Shown: positions 49,291 through 57,252 of the stretch, piece by piece | Position numbering within the stretch: the stretch's first letter is position 1 | How the letters are laid out: each line of letters opens with the position of its first letter | Assembly: GCA_944381935.1 (NCBI GenBank) | Contig: CALWMN010000003.1 | Location: 145,534-209,533, forward strand | DNA: 64,000 bases | DNA from: an uncultured Mediterraneibacter sp. | GTDB taxonomy: Bacteria > Bacillota > Clostridia > Lachnospirales > Lachnospiraceae | Direction: 5' to 3' | Notes under the pieces: model-generated | What the model was told of the DNA's origin: nothing | The model's input: the letters and a program-made list of their open reading frames with translations, nothing else | The model's database searches: none | Position numbers and translations under genes: made by a program

Positions 49291-50102
49291 TGTTTAGAAC
49301 ACGGCTTTTAAGCGGAATACTGTTGGTTATCATTGCACTTGTTACACTGACAGCAGGGGGAAACGTCCTGTTTCTTGTCCTGTTTGCCATCAGCCTGGTC
49401 GGGATGACAGAGCTTTATAAGGTTTTTGCCATAGAGAAGAAACCGCCGGGAATTGTGGGATATCTTTTTGCGGCGCTCTATTATGCCCTGCTTTATTTTA
49501 AACCGCTTCTTCCGGGAGAGTCGCTGAACTGGTTCATGATGCTTTTCATGGGATATCTGATCTGCCAGATGGCGGTGCTTGTCTTTGCCTACCCCAAATA
49601 CAATACGCAGCAGATTTTGGCAGCTTTTTTCGGTATGTTCTACGTGGCAGTGATGCTTTCCTATATTTACCAGACGCGGATCCTGCCGGGCGGAGTATTC
49701 ACAGTCTGGCTTGTATTTGTCTGCTCGTGGGGGTGTGACACCTGCGCGTATTGTGTCGGTATGCTGATCGGAAAACATAAAATGGCTCCGGTCTTAAGCC
49801 CGAAGAAGTCTGTGGAGGGAGGAGTCGGGGGGATTCTCGGAGCCGCTCTGATCGGGGTGCTCTATGCCCTGGCAATCAACCACTGGGGAAATGCAGGGGC
49901 GGACGTGATCTCCTACGCAGTCATCGGGGCAGCAGGCGGAGCAATCTCCCAGGTGGGGGACCTGGCGGCATCCGCAATCAAGAGATATCATAATATCAAG
50001 GATTACGGAACTCTTATCCCGGGGCATGGGGGTATCCTTGACCGTTTCGACAGTGTGATTTTTACAGCGCCGATCATCTATTATCTGGCACTGTTCCTGT
50101 AA
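49290..50102 (+). CDS. cdsA: phosphatidate cytidylyltransferase
   Basis: Membrane enzyme making CDP-diacylglycerol for phospholipid synthesis, 270 residues with about seven membrane segments. The family signature near the end reads SQVGDLAASAIKRYHNIKDYG, cut here, then LIPGHGGILDRFDS. ATG 49290 overlaps the uppS stop as TGATG, with GAGGAGGA upstream. dxr follows after 51 bases. Confidence 0.94.
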   Translation: MFRTRLLSGILLVIIALVTLTAGGNVLFLVLFAISLVGMTELYKVFAIEKKPPGIVGYLFAALYYALLYFKPLLPGESLNWFMMLFMGYLICQMAVLVFAYPKYNTQQILAAFFGMFYVAVMLSYIYQTRILPGGVFTVWLVFVCSWGCDTCAYCVGMLIGKHKMAPVLSPKKSVEGGVGGILGAALIGVLYALAINHWGNAGADVISYAVIGAAGGAISQVGDLAASAIKRYHNIKDYGTLIPGHGGILDRFDSVIFTAPIIYYLALFL

Positions 50103-50153
50103 TCAAAGAGGCGGGGAAACCATATTTTAACTGTAGAAAAAGGAGCACGGAAT

Positions 50154-51299
50154 ATGATGAAGAAAATTGCGGTGCTGGGTTCTACCGGTTCGGTTGGGAC
50201 TCAGACTCTGGAAATCGTCAGGACCAACGGGGATATCGAGGTTACGGCTCTGGCGGCCGGAAACAATATTGAGCTTCTGGAAGAGCAGATCAGAGAATTT
50301 AAGCCGGGGCTTGCTGCTGTGTGGGAAGCAGAAAAGGCTGCCGAGCTTAAGGACCGTGTCCGGGATCTGGATATCAGGATCGTCCAGGGCATGGATGGAC
50401 TTCTGGAGGTGGCAGGGATGCCGGGATACGAGATCCTTGTGACTGCCATTGTGGGAATGATCGGGATACTTCCGACGATCGAGGCGATCAAAGCAGGGAA
50501 AGACATTGCACTTGCCAATAAGGAAACTCTTGTCACAGCCGGGCACATTATCATGCCTCTTGCAGAGGAAAAAGGGGTGTCTGTCCTGCCGGTTGACAGT
50601 GAGCACAGCGCAATCTTCCAGTCACTGCAGGGAGGGCAGAGAAAAGCGCTGCATAAGATCCTGCTGACCGCCTCCGGAGGACCCTTCCGTGGAAAGAAGA
50701 GGGAAGAACTGGAACACATAGAGGCGGAGGACGCCCTGAAACATCCGAACTGGGCGATGGGAAGAAAGATTACGATCGATTCCTCCACAATGGTAAATAA
50801 AGGTCTTGAGGTGATCGAGGCGAAGTGGCTGTTCGGAGTCAGCGTCGAACAGATACAGGTTATCGTTCAGCCGCAGAGCATCATTCATTCTATGGTGGAA
50901 TATGAGGATGGCGCCGTGATTGCGCAGCTTGGGACGCCGGATATGAAGCTTCCGATCCAGTACGCCCTTTACTATCCCGAGAGAAGGTATCTGCCCGGTG
51001 ACAGGCTGGATTTTGGAACTCTGTCGCAGCTTACCTTTGAGAAACCGGATATGGAGACCTTCTACGGACTGAAACTTGCCTTCGAGGCGGGGAGGAAGGG
51101 AGGATCGCTCCCCACCGTTTTCAATGCGGCAAATGAGAAGGCTGTGCAGATGTTTCTCGACAGAAAGATCAAATATCTTCAGATACCGGAAATAATAGCC
51201 GCATGTATGGAGCATCATAAAAATATCGGGGAACCGACAGTGGATGAGATACTAAAGACTGAGCGGGAGACATATGAATTTATAAAAAGCAGGTGGTAA
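50154..51299 (+). CDS. dxr: 1-deoxy-D-xylulose 5-phosphate reductoisomerase
   Basis: Second step of the non-mevalonate isoprenoid pathway, 381 residues. The NADPH motif is AVLGSTGSVGTQTLEIV. LANKETLVTAG, LPVDSEHSAIFQSLQG, LTASGGPFRG, HPNWAMGRKITIDSSTMVNKG region and PQSIIHSMVEYEDGAVIAQLG are complete. AAAAAGGAGC precedes the start. It supplies precursors for uppS upstream. Confidence 0.96.
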   Translation: MMKKIAVLGSTGSVGTQTLEIVRTNGDIEVTALAAGNNIELLEEQIREFKPGLAAVWEAEKAAELKDRVRDLDIRIVQGMDGLLEVAGMPGYEILVTAIVGMIGILPTIEAIKAGKDIALANKETLVTAGHIIMPLAEEKGVSVLPVDSEHSAIFQSLQGGQRKALHKILLTASGGPFRGKKREELEHIEAEDALKHPNWAMGRKITIDSSTMVNKGLEVIEAKWLFGVSVEQIQVIVQPQSIIHSMVEYEDGAVIAQLGTPDMKLPIQYALYYPERRYLPGDRLDFGTLSQLTFEKPDMETFYGLKLAFEAGRKGGSLPTVFNAANEKAVQMFLDRKIKYLQIPEIIAACMEHHKNIGEPTVDEILKTERETYEFIKSRW

Positions 51300-51302
51300 T
51301 TT

Positions 51303-52334
51303 ATGGGAATCATAATCGCGATCCTATTATTTAGTTTTATCATAATCTTTCATGAACTGGGACATTTCCTTCTGGCAAAAGCGAACGGGATACGTGTGGA
51401 TGAATTTTCTCTCGGACTGGGGCCTACCCTGATCGGGAGACAGGTCGGCGAGACAAAGTTCTCACTTAAGCTGCTTCCTTTTGGGGGTGCATGTATGATG
51501 GGCGAGGACGATGTGGATGATATGTCCGAGGGCAGCTTTAACAGCAAATCTGTATGGGCAAGGATGTCGGTTATCGCAGCCGGCCCGGTCTTTAACCTGA
51601 TCCTTGCATGGATCATGTGTATGATCATTATTCTGGCAGCCGGATACCGTCCGACGACAATTAACGGAGTGAGCGAAGGGTACTCTGCCGCAGAACAGGG
51701 ATTACAGGCAGGGGATGAGATCAAAGAGATCAATGGACGAAGCATGCATATCTGGAATGATATCAGCCTCTATACGATGACCCATCCCGATGAGGCCTCC
51801 CTTGACATCGTCTATGAGCGGGACGGGGAAGAGTACAGTGCAACAATCGAACTGAGGCAGCTTGAAGGGGATGCATCGCCAAAGCTTGGCGTGATATCCG
51901 GAGATACGGTGAAGCCGGGAATCCTCGGTGCCGTTGAATATGGAGCCTATACGGTAAAATACTGGATCACCTATTCGGTCGACTGCCTGAGGATGCTGGC
52001 GACCGGGCAGGTCGGGGTCCGGGATCTGTCAGGCCCTGTGGGAATCGTGGATGCCGTGGACGACGTCTATCAGCAGTCCGTATCCTCCGGCATGTATGCG
52101 GTGATCCTGAACCTGATGAATTTCGGCGTGCTTGTGACAGCCAATCTGGGAGTGGTAAACCTTCTTCCGTTTCCTGCCCTGGATGGCGGACGCCTTGTAT
52201 TTCTTATTATTGAGGCGGTGCGGCGCAAAAGGATTCCGCCGGAAAAAGAGGGGATGGTCCATTTTGCGGGCTTCGCACTTCTCATGGTGCTGATGGTAGT
52301 TGTCATGTACAACGATATTTTAAAGTTGTTCTAA
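51303..52334 (+). CDS. rseP: RIP metalloprotease RseP (site-2 protease)
   Basis: Intramembrane zinc protease that cleaves anti-sigma factors and leftover signal peptides, 343 residues. The zinc motif HELGH is at residues 17-21 in the first membrane helix. A PDZ domain lies at about 115-180, GPVG and NLGVVNLLPFPALDGGRLVF (third zinc ligand Asp) follow, and the last helix ends near residue 340. It starts three bases after dxr. No terminator follows, only the stem-loop at 52339-52381. Confidence 0.95.
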   Translation: MGIIIAILLFSFIIIFHELGHFLLAKANGIRVDEFSLGLGPTLIGRQVGETKFSLKLLPFGGACMMGEDDVDDMSEGSFNSKSVWARMSVIAAGPVFNLILAWIMCMIIILAAGYRPTTINGVSEGYSAAEQGLQAGDEIKEINGRSMHIWNDISLYTMTHPDEASLDIVYERDGEEYSATIELRQLEGDASPKLGVISGDTVKPGILGAVEYGAYTVKYWITYSVDCLRMLATGQVGVRDLSGPVGIVDAVDDVYQQSVSSGMYAVILNLMNFGVLVTANLGVVNLLPFPALDGGRLVFLIIEAVRRKRIPPEKEGMVHFAGFALLMVLMVVVMYNDILKLF

Positions 52335-52338
52335 GACG

Positions 52339-52381
52339 GTCTCCCCGCATATATATTAAAGAAATGAATATATGCGGAGAC
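52339..52381 (+). promoter_or_regulatory. stem-loop covering the ribosome binding site of the next gene
   Basis: GTCTCC-cc-GCATATAT (52339-52354) pairs with ATATATGCGGAGAC (52368-52381), about 14 pairs with a two-base bulge. The GGAGA that would serve as ribosome site for the ATG at 52386 is inside the 3' arm. There is no T run, so translation control is more likely than termination. Confidence 0.55.
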
Positions 52382-52385
52382 AGAT

Positions 52386-53651
52386 ATGAGCCAAATAAAA
52401 GCGATGCAGGATGAAGCATCAGAGAAGGGAAAGCTGCAGATCAATATTGTGTCATCTGTGACAGCATACCCTGTTGCAGGAGCGGAGATTTCAATCTCAT
52501 ATACAGGAGTCCCGGAGAGTACCCTTGAGCAGCTCACAACAGATTCATCCGGGCAGACAGAGACGATCGAACTGAATGCCCCGCCTGAGGAGTGGAGCCT
52601 GAACCCGGACAATGAAAGACAGCCATATTCCGAGTATACGCTTGACATCAGCGCCCCGGGATTCGAGCCGGTAAGCATAGCAGGGACCGAGATTCTCGCG
52701 AACACAAAAGCCATCCAGAATGTGCGTATGAGGCCGAGTGACAGAGGACAGGAGGAGGAAGAGGTCTTTGTGATTCCGGCGCATACCCTTTACGGCGATT
52801 ACCCTCCGAAAATCGCGGAGGAAGAGATCAAGCCGACCAATGAGACGGGGGAAATCGTACTGAGCAGGGTCGTGGTTCCCGAGTATATTGTGGTGCATGA
52901 CGGGTCCCCCCGGGACAGCACGGCGACAAATTACTATGTCAAGTATAAGGATTACATTAAAAATGTGGCATCCAGCGAGATATATGCCACCTGGCCTGCA
53001 AATACGATCCGGGCGAACGTTCTTGCCATCATGTCATTTACCCTGAACAGGGTGTATACGGAGTGGTACAGAAACAAAGGATATGATTTCACGATTACAT
53101 CGTCCACAGCTTTTGACCACAAGTGGATACCGGAGCGCAACATCTACGAGTCCATCTCGGTGATTGTGGATGAGCTGTTCTCCAATTATCTTTCCAGGCC
53201 GAACGTGCGTCAGCCCATTCTGACCCAGTACTGTGACGGGAGGCGTGTGACCTGCCCGAACTGGATGACGCAGTGGGGGTCGAAAGAGCTGGGCGACCAG
53301 GGATTCAGCGCGATCGAGATCCTGCGCTACTATTACGGGGATGACATGTATATCAATACAGCGCAGGAAATTTCGGGGATACCTGCGTCATGGCCGGGAT
53401 ATACGCTGGAGGAGGGATCGAGCGGCGCCAAAGTCCGGCAGATGCAGGAACAGCTCAATGTGATTGCAGGAGCATATCCCGCCCTGCCGAAAATAAATGC
53501 CGACGGCATTTACGGACCGGCTACAGCACGGGCAGTGCGTGAGTTTCAGTCCGTGTTCGGCCTTCCTGTGACAGGAAAGGTGGATTATGCGACCTGGTAT
53601 AAGATCTCTGAAATTTATGTGGGGGTATCAAGGATAGCGGAACTGACATAG
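52386..53651 (+). CDS. SpoIID/LytB-like protein with C-terminal peptidoglycan-binding domain
   Basis: Probable cell-wall or spore-cortex protein, 421 residues. Residues 15-115 resemble a carboxypeptidase-regulatory-like beta domain (LQINIVSSVTAYPVAGAEIS). The middle (about 170-325) resembles SpoIID/LytB domains, with VPEYIVVHDGSP, YVKYKDYIKNVASSEIY and WGSKELGDQGFSAIEILRYY. The C-terminus (about 345-405) is a PG_binding_1 repeat: GSSGAKVRQMQEQLN and DGIYGPATARAVREFQ. No signal peptide is visible, so export would need another route or the protein acts inside a sporulating cell. Function is inferred from domains. Confidence 0.75.
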   Translation: MSQIKAMQDEASEKGKLQINIVSSVTAYPVAGAEISISYTGVPESTLEQLTTDSSGQTETIELNAPPEEWSLNPDNERQPYSEYTLDISAPGFEPVSIAGTEILANTKAIQNVRMRPSDRGQEEEEVFVIPAHTLYGDYPPKIAEEEIKPTNETGEIVLSRVVVPEYIVVHDGSPRDSTATNYYVKYKDYIKNVASSEIYATWPANTIRANVLAIMSFTLNRVYTEWYRNKGYDFTITSSTAFDHKWIPERNIYESISVIVDELFSNYLSRPNVRQPILTQYCDGRRVTCPNWMTQWGSKELGDQGFSAIEILRYYYGDDMYINTAQEISGIPASWPGYTLEEGSSGAKVRQMQEQLNVIAGAYPALPKINADGIYGPATARAVREFQSVFGLPVTGKVDYATWYKISEIYVGVSRIAELT

Positions 53652-53664
53652 AGAGAGGAGTACA

Positions 53665-54885
53665 ATGGCGAGAAGGAGAAAGCGGAGGAGGCGGATATTC
53701 CCGAGAGTAGCGGGGATGGTTTTATTCCTGGGCATCCTGGCAGGGGCGGCTGCCGCGGCAGGGCATGTCGTGCCGGATCTTTTCAGGACGGCAAAGGAGA
53801 CCGTCAGCCTGGCAGTAAGGCAGCAGGTGGAATTTCCTGAACTGACGGTTTCGGCGGAGGAAGTTGCGGGAGATTTTTATTACCAGCAGCTTTCCGAAAA
53901 GGAGCAGACGATCTACCGGGAACTGCTCCAGGGAGTAAACGGAATGGAGGGCGTAATCCGGCTCCACGCAGGGGAAAGTGACGATGCGGGGAAGGTTTAC
54001 GAATATCTGCTCTATGACAGGCCGGAGCTGTTCTGGTGTGACGGGAGTTCTTCGATGACCATCTACGAGGAATATACGGAAATGTCGCCCGGCTATACGT
54101 GTACGGCAGAAGAAAAAGAGGCACGGCAGGCACAGATCGAGACGGAGACCCAATCCTGCCTTGCCGGGATCGATGGGGGCGCTTCAGATTATGAAAAGAT
54201 CAAATATGTGTATGAATATATAGTCGACACGGTGGATTATGACGAGACGGTTCCTGATAATCAGAATATCTACAGCTCGATGGCCAAAAAACGCTCCGTC
54301 TGCGCCGGATATTCCCGCATGGCACAGTATCTTCTGGAAAAGCTGGGGATTCCCTGTATCTATGTGATCGGAACGATTACGGGGCAGGGGGCGCATGCGT
54401 GGAACATTGTAAACTGTGACGGAAAATATTATCAGATGGATACGACCTTTGGAGATCCGGTGTTCCTCTCAGCGGAGAGCAGAGAGAACATACCGGGCAG
54501 CAGCATCAATTACGATTATCTGTGCTGTACGGATGAAGTGATCCTGACAGACCACGAACCGGATGATTTTGTCAGCTATCCGGCATGCACCTCCGATGAC
54601 CTGGACTATTATAAGCTGAACGGCATGTATTATGAGAATTATGATGCCGACGCACTTCTGGAAGATATGAGGGAGGGCATATATGCCGGAGAGGAAACCT
54701 TTGTCTGCAAATTCACGGATTCCGCCGACTATGACGCCGCCCACGATGAGGTGACGGGAAGCCTTCTGCCCCAGGCGGCGCAGGCTCTTGCCTCCTATTA
54801 TGGACTCAGCACGGTTGTCTACACATATGCGGAGGATGATGTGCATCATAAGATTACGGTTTTCTGGAGTTATGAAGAAGAATAA
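53665..54885 (+). CDS. transglutaminase-like domain protein, membrane-anchored
   Basis: A 406-residue protein with a very basic start (MARRRKRRRRIFPR), one membrane segment (about 15-35) and an outer domain. The transglutaminase-like core has Cys213 in SVCAGYSRMAQYLLEKLGIP, His244 in GAHAWNIV and Asp259 in YYQMDTTFGDP, a complete catalytic triad. Members act as cysteine proteases or peptide-crosslinking enzymes at the cell surface; the substrate here is unknown. AGAGAGGAG precedes the start. It is 13 bases downstream of the SpoIID-like gene, so both probably serve the same envelope process. Confidence 0.83.
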   Translation: MARRRKRRRRIFPRVAGMVLFLGILAGAAAAAGHVVPDLFRTAKETVSLAVRQQVEFPELTVSAEEVAGDFYYQQLSEKEQTIYRELLQGVNGMEGVIRLHAGESDDAGKVYEYLLYDRPELFWCDGSSSMTIYEEYTEMSPGYTCTAEEKEARQAQIETETQSCLAGIDGGASDYEKIKYVYEYIVDTVDYDETVPDNQNIYSSMAKKRSVCAGYSRMAQYLLEKLGIPCIYVIGTITGQGAHAWNIVNCDGKYYQMDTTFGDPVFLSAESRENIPGSSINYDYLCCTDEVILTDHEPDDFVSYPACTSDDLDYYKLNGMYYENYDADALLEDMREGIYAGEETFVCKFTDSADYDAAHDEVTGSLLPQAAQALASYYGLSTVVYTYAEDDVHHKITVFWSYEEE

Positions 54886-54916
54886 AGGCCTTTTGCGCCG
54901 ACCTTCTGCGCAGAAT

Positions 54917-54950
54917 GTGGGAAAGGCTGCCGGCAGGCAGCCTTTCCCAC
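54917..54950. terminator. terminator between convergent genes
   Basis: GTGGGAAAGGCTGCC and GGCAGCCTTTCCCAC form a perfect 15-pair stem with a four-base loop between the transglutaminase-like gene and the convergent AraC gene. No long T run on either strand. Confidence 0.75.
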
Positions 54951-54972
54951 TGTGTCGGGACCATGAAATGAA

Positions 54973-56196
54973 TCAGGGGTGTATGATGCTCTTGCGGTAC
55001 TGTTTTGGGGAAAGCCCATAGGTCCGCTTGAAAATCCTGATAAAATAATTGATGTCATTGTAGCCGCATGTAGTGGCAATGACCGTTACCGGAAGGGCAG
55101 TTGAGTTAATCAGGGAGATTGCCTTGCGCATCCTTACCTGGTGGATATGGTCTGTCAGTGTCGTGCCGGTGTCATTCTTGAAAAGGCTGGATAGATAAGT
55201 CCTTGTAAGGCTGAACATATCTGCAAAAAAGTTCAGGCTCAGATCCTCTGTATAATGGAAATCAATGTACGAGATGATCTCTTTTGTCACAGAAGCGTAT
55301 CCTTTCATGGCATAATTCTTTACGAGCAGGCAGTACTTGTGCACCATCTCTTTTGTCAGTGAGTCCAGCGCATTCATGCTTTCTGTCTTATTGATGAGAA
55401 CAGCAAACTTTGTCGACAGATCATCTATGTAAAGAGGATGAACGCCGCTTCGTTCCACAGCCTTTCGGAACAGTGTATTGAAGATAATGGCGATATGCTG
55501 CTGGTTCCTCACAGGGTCTTCTGCGCGCGGCGTAATGCGGTAGGTCAGAAACTTTTGGAAAACCGAATGTGCATGGTCATAATCCCCGGCTGAGATGGCG
55601 TCCAGGAGCTGGTTTTCCACTTCGTAGCGTTCCCCGATGCTGGCAAGGGCAAGCTCGGGATCTTCGTGAAACTGCTGGACTGCCTGGTTATAACCGAGGA
55701 AAACGGTATCATATTCAGGGAGGCGGACAATGTGGTATTCCTGCCCGAACAGGCCTGTGGCAAGGCAGAGGACAAGCGATTCCAACGTGTCCGTATTTTC
55801 TACGACCGGAAGTCCGTCATAGAAGGAACTGATATTCGCCAGCAGATGCTCCGGTATATGATTGTCCCGCATGATCTCGAGAATATCTCCGTCCTCCATA
55901 TGCTTTTCCAGGAAGGGACCAAGTGACATGAGTTCGGTGTCATCTTCTGTTACATATGATTCCGGCACGCGCAGAAAGAGGTAGGAGTGTAAAAACTCAT
56001 CCTTTACATAGACAAGGGCGCCGGGTTTGATTTTCTGGCAGACCAGGTCCTGGTCATAGGAATAATTCTCATACAGCCTCATCCGGAAACGGTTGTCTCC
56101 CAGTTCAACATTGGAACCATCCTTTTTAAAAAGAACCGTATTTACATTTGAGACAGAAAGCGTCTGCCTGAACAGCTTTAAATTGTTTGTTTCCAT
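54973..56196 (-). CDS. AraC-family transcriptional regulator
   Basis: A 407-residue regulator with a long N-terminal part of unknown type and a C-terminal double helix-turn-helix (about residues 305-403): DLSLNFFADMFSLTRTYLSSLFK, cut after FADMF, and the second helix pair TVIATTCGYNDINYFIRIFKRTYGLSPKQYR in the family's usual form. The start is at the METNNLK methionine (56196), preceded by GGAGGAAAG; the upstream in-frame part is AT-rich and unlikely to be coding. It is divergent from the HAD-GH3-symporter genes and is the likely regulator of that locus. Confidence 0.88.
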   Translation of the reverse strand: METNNLKLFRQTLSVSNVNTVLFKKDGSNVELGDNRFRMRLYENYSYDQDLVCQKIKPGALVYVKDEFLHSYLFLRVPESYVTEDDTELMSLGPFLEKHMEDGDILEIMRDNHIPEHLLANISSFYDGLPVVENTDTLESLVLCLATGLFGQEYHIVRLPEYDTVFLGYNQAVQQFHEDPELALASIGERYEVENQLLDAISAGDYDHAHSVFQKFLTYRITPRAEDPVRNQQHIAIIFNTLFRKAVERSGVHPLYIDDLSTKFAVLINKTESMNALDSLTKEMVHKYCLLVKNYAMKGYASVTKEIISYIDFHYTEDLSLNFFADMFSLTRTYLSSLFKNDTGTTLTDHIHQVRMRKAISLINSTALPVTVIATTCGYNDINYFIRIFKRTYGLSPKQYRKSIIHP

Positions 56197-56244
56197 GAGT
56201 ATTTCTTTCCTCCGTTTGTCAGAAGTTATAAAGAGACAGATACA

Positions 56245-56262
56245 AAATATCGTATGATATTT
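56245..56262. repeat. palindrome in the AraC leader
   Basis: AAATATC-GTAT-GATATTT is a perfect 7-base inverted repeat between the AraC promoter and its start. It could be an operator or an mRNA hairpin. Confidence 0.4.
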
Positions 56263-56268
56263 CATTTT

Positions 56269-56302
56269 GCACAATTATATCATAAAATTGTGCTATTTTC
56301 AA
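56269..56302 (-). promoter_or_regulatory. AraC gene promoter with overlapping inverted repeat
   Basis: On the minus strand TTGAAA (56302-56297), 17 bases, TATAAT (56279-56274). An inverted repeat GCACAATT-9-AATTGTGC (56269-56293) covers the -10 and most of the spacer, a position suited to autorepression or to shared control of the divergent sugar genes. Confidence 0.6.
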
Positions 56303-56389
56303 AGCAAATTATCATTGCGTTTTGGGCGGAGGAGAGTTAGTTTTAGGATAGCGGTAAAATTTTAAATTTCTAAGAAAGGACGTGATAAA

Positions 56390-57229
56390 ATGGGGACCCC
56401 TTTCGAGGGATATGTAAAGAAAAAGGACTACCTGATCTGCATTGATTCAGACGGCTGTGCGATCGATTCTATGGATATCAAGCATATCAGATGCTTTGGC
56501 CCGTGTATGATCAGGGAGTGGGGGCTGGAAGATCATGAGGAGGAGATCCTGAAACGGTGGAATGAGATTAATCTTTATTCCATGACCAGGGGAATTAACC
56601 GTTTCAAAGGACTTGCGGAGATTCTGAAAGAAGTCAGCGGGAAGATCACACCGATCGAGGACCTGGACTCACTCCTTAAGTGGGTGGATGAAGCGGATGA
56701 ACTTTCCAATCATGCGGTGGAAAAAGCAGCGAAGGAGCAGGGCAGCATCTGCCTGGAGAAGGCGCTTCACTGGTCCGAGGCGGTGAACCGGGCAATCAAA
56801 AACCTGCCGGAGGAAGATGTAAAACCCTTTGACGGTGTGAAAGAGAATATCGCCAAACTTCATAAGACATGTGATATCGCAATTGTTTCCTCCGCAAATT
56901 ACGAAGCGGTAAAGGAAGAGTGGACAAGATTCGGGCTGATCTGCCATGTGGACATTGTCCTGGCGCAGAACGCAGGTTCTAAGAAGAGCTGCATTGAGAG
57001 GCTCCTGACATACGGGTATGACAGGGATAAGGTCATGATGGCAGGAGACGCCCCGGGGGATATGGATGCAGCGGAGAAGAACGGAGTATTCTACTATCCG
57101 ATCCTTGTAAGGCGTGAAGCAGAGAGCTGGTCGAAGATCCAGGAAGCGGCAGGGCGCTTACGGGAAGGAACATTTGGAGGGGAGTACCAGCAGGCATTGA
57201 TAGATGAATTTACAAGTAATCTGTCTTAA
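56390..57229 (+). CDS. HAD-superfamily hydrolase or phosphomutase
   Basis: Cytoplasmic HAD protein, 279 residues. Asp19 and Asp21 in CIDSDGCAIDSM are nucleophile and acid/base. A large helical cap (about 30-145) follows; then VSSANYEAVKEEW (motif II Ser), AQNAGSKKSCIERL (motif III Lys) and MMAGDAPGDMDAAEKNG (motif IV). The cap is bigger than in ordinary phosphoglycolate phosphatases. It is the first gene divergent from the AraC regulator and is followed by a GH3 enzyme and a sugar symporter, so its substrate is probably a sugar phosphate released in that pathway. AAAGGACG precedes the start. Confidence 0.82.
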   Translation: MGTPFEGYVKKKDYLICIDSDGCAIDSMDIKHIRCFGPCMIREWGLEDHEEEILKRWNEINLYSMTRGINRFKGLAEILKEVSGKITPIEDLDSLLKWVDEADELSNHAVEKAAKEQGSICLEKALHWSEAVNRAIKNLPEEDVKPFDGVKENIAKLHKTCDIAIVSSANYEAVKEEWTRFGLICHVDIVLAQNAGSKKSCIERLLTYGYDRDKVMMAGDAPGDMDAAEKNGVFYYPILVRREAESWSKIQEAAGRLREGTFGGEYQQALIDEFTSNLS

Positions 57230-57252
57230 GATAAGAAAAGGAGTGCAGGAAT

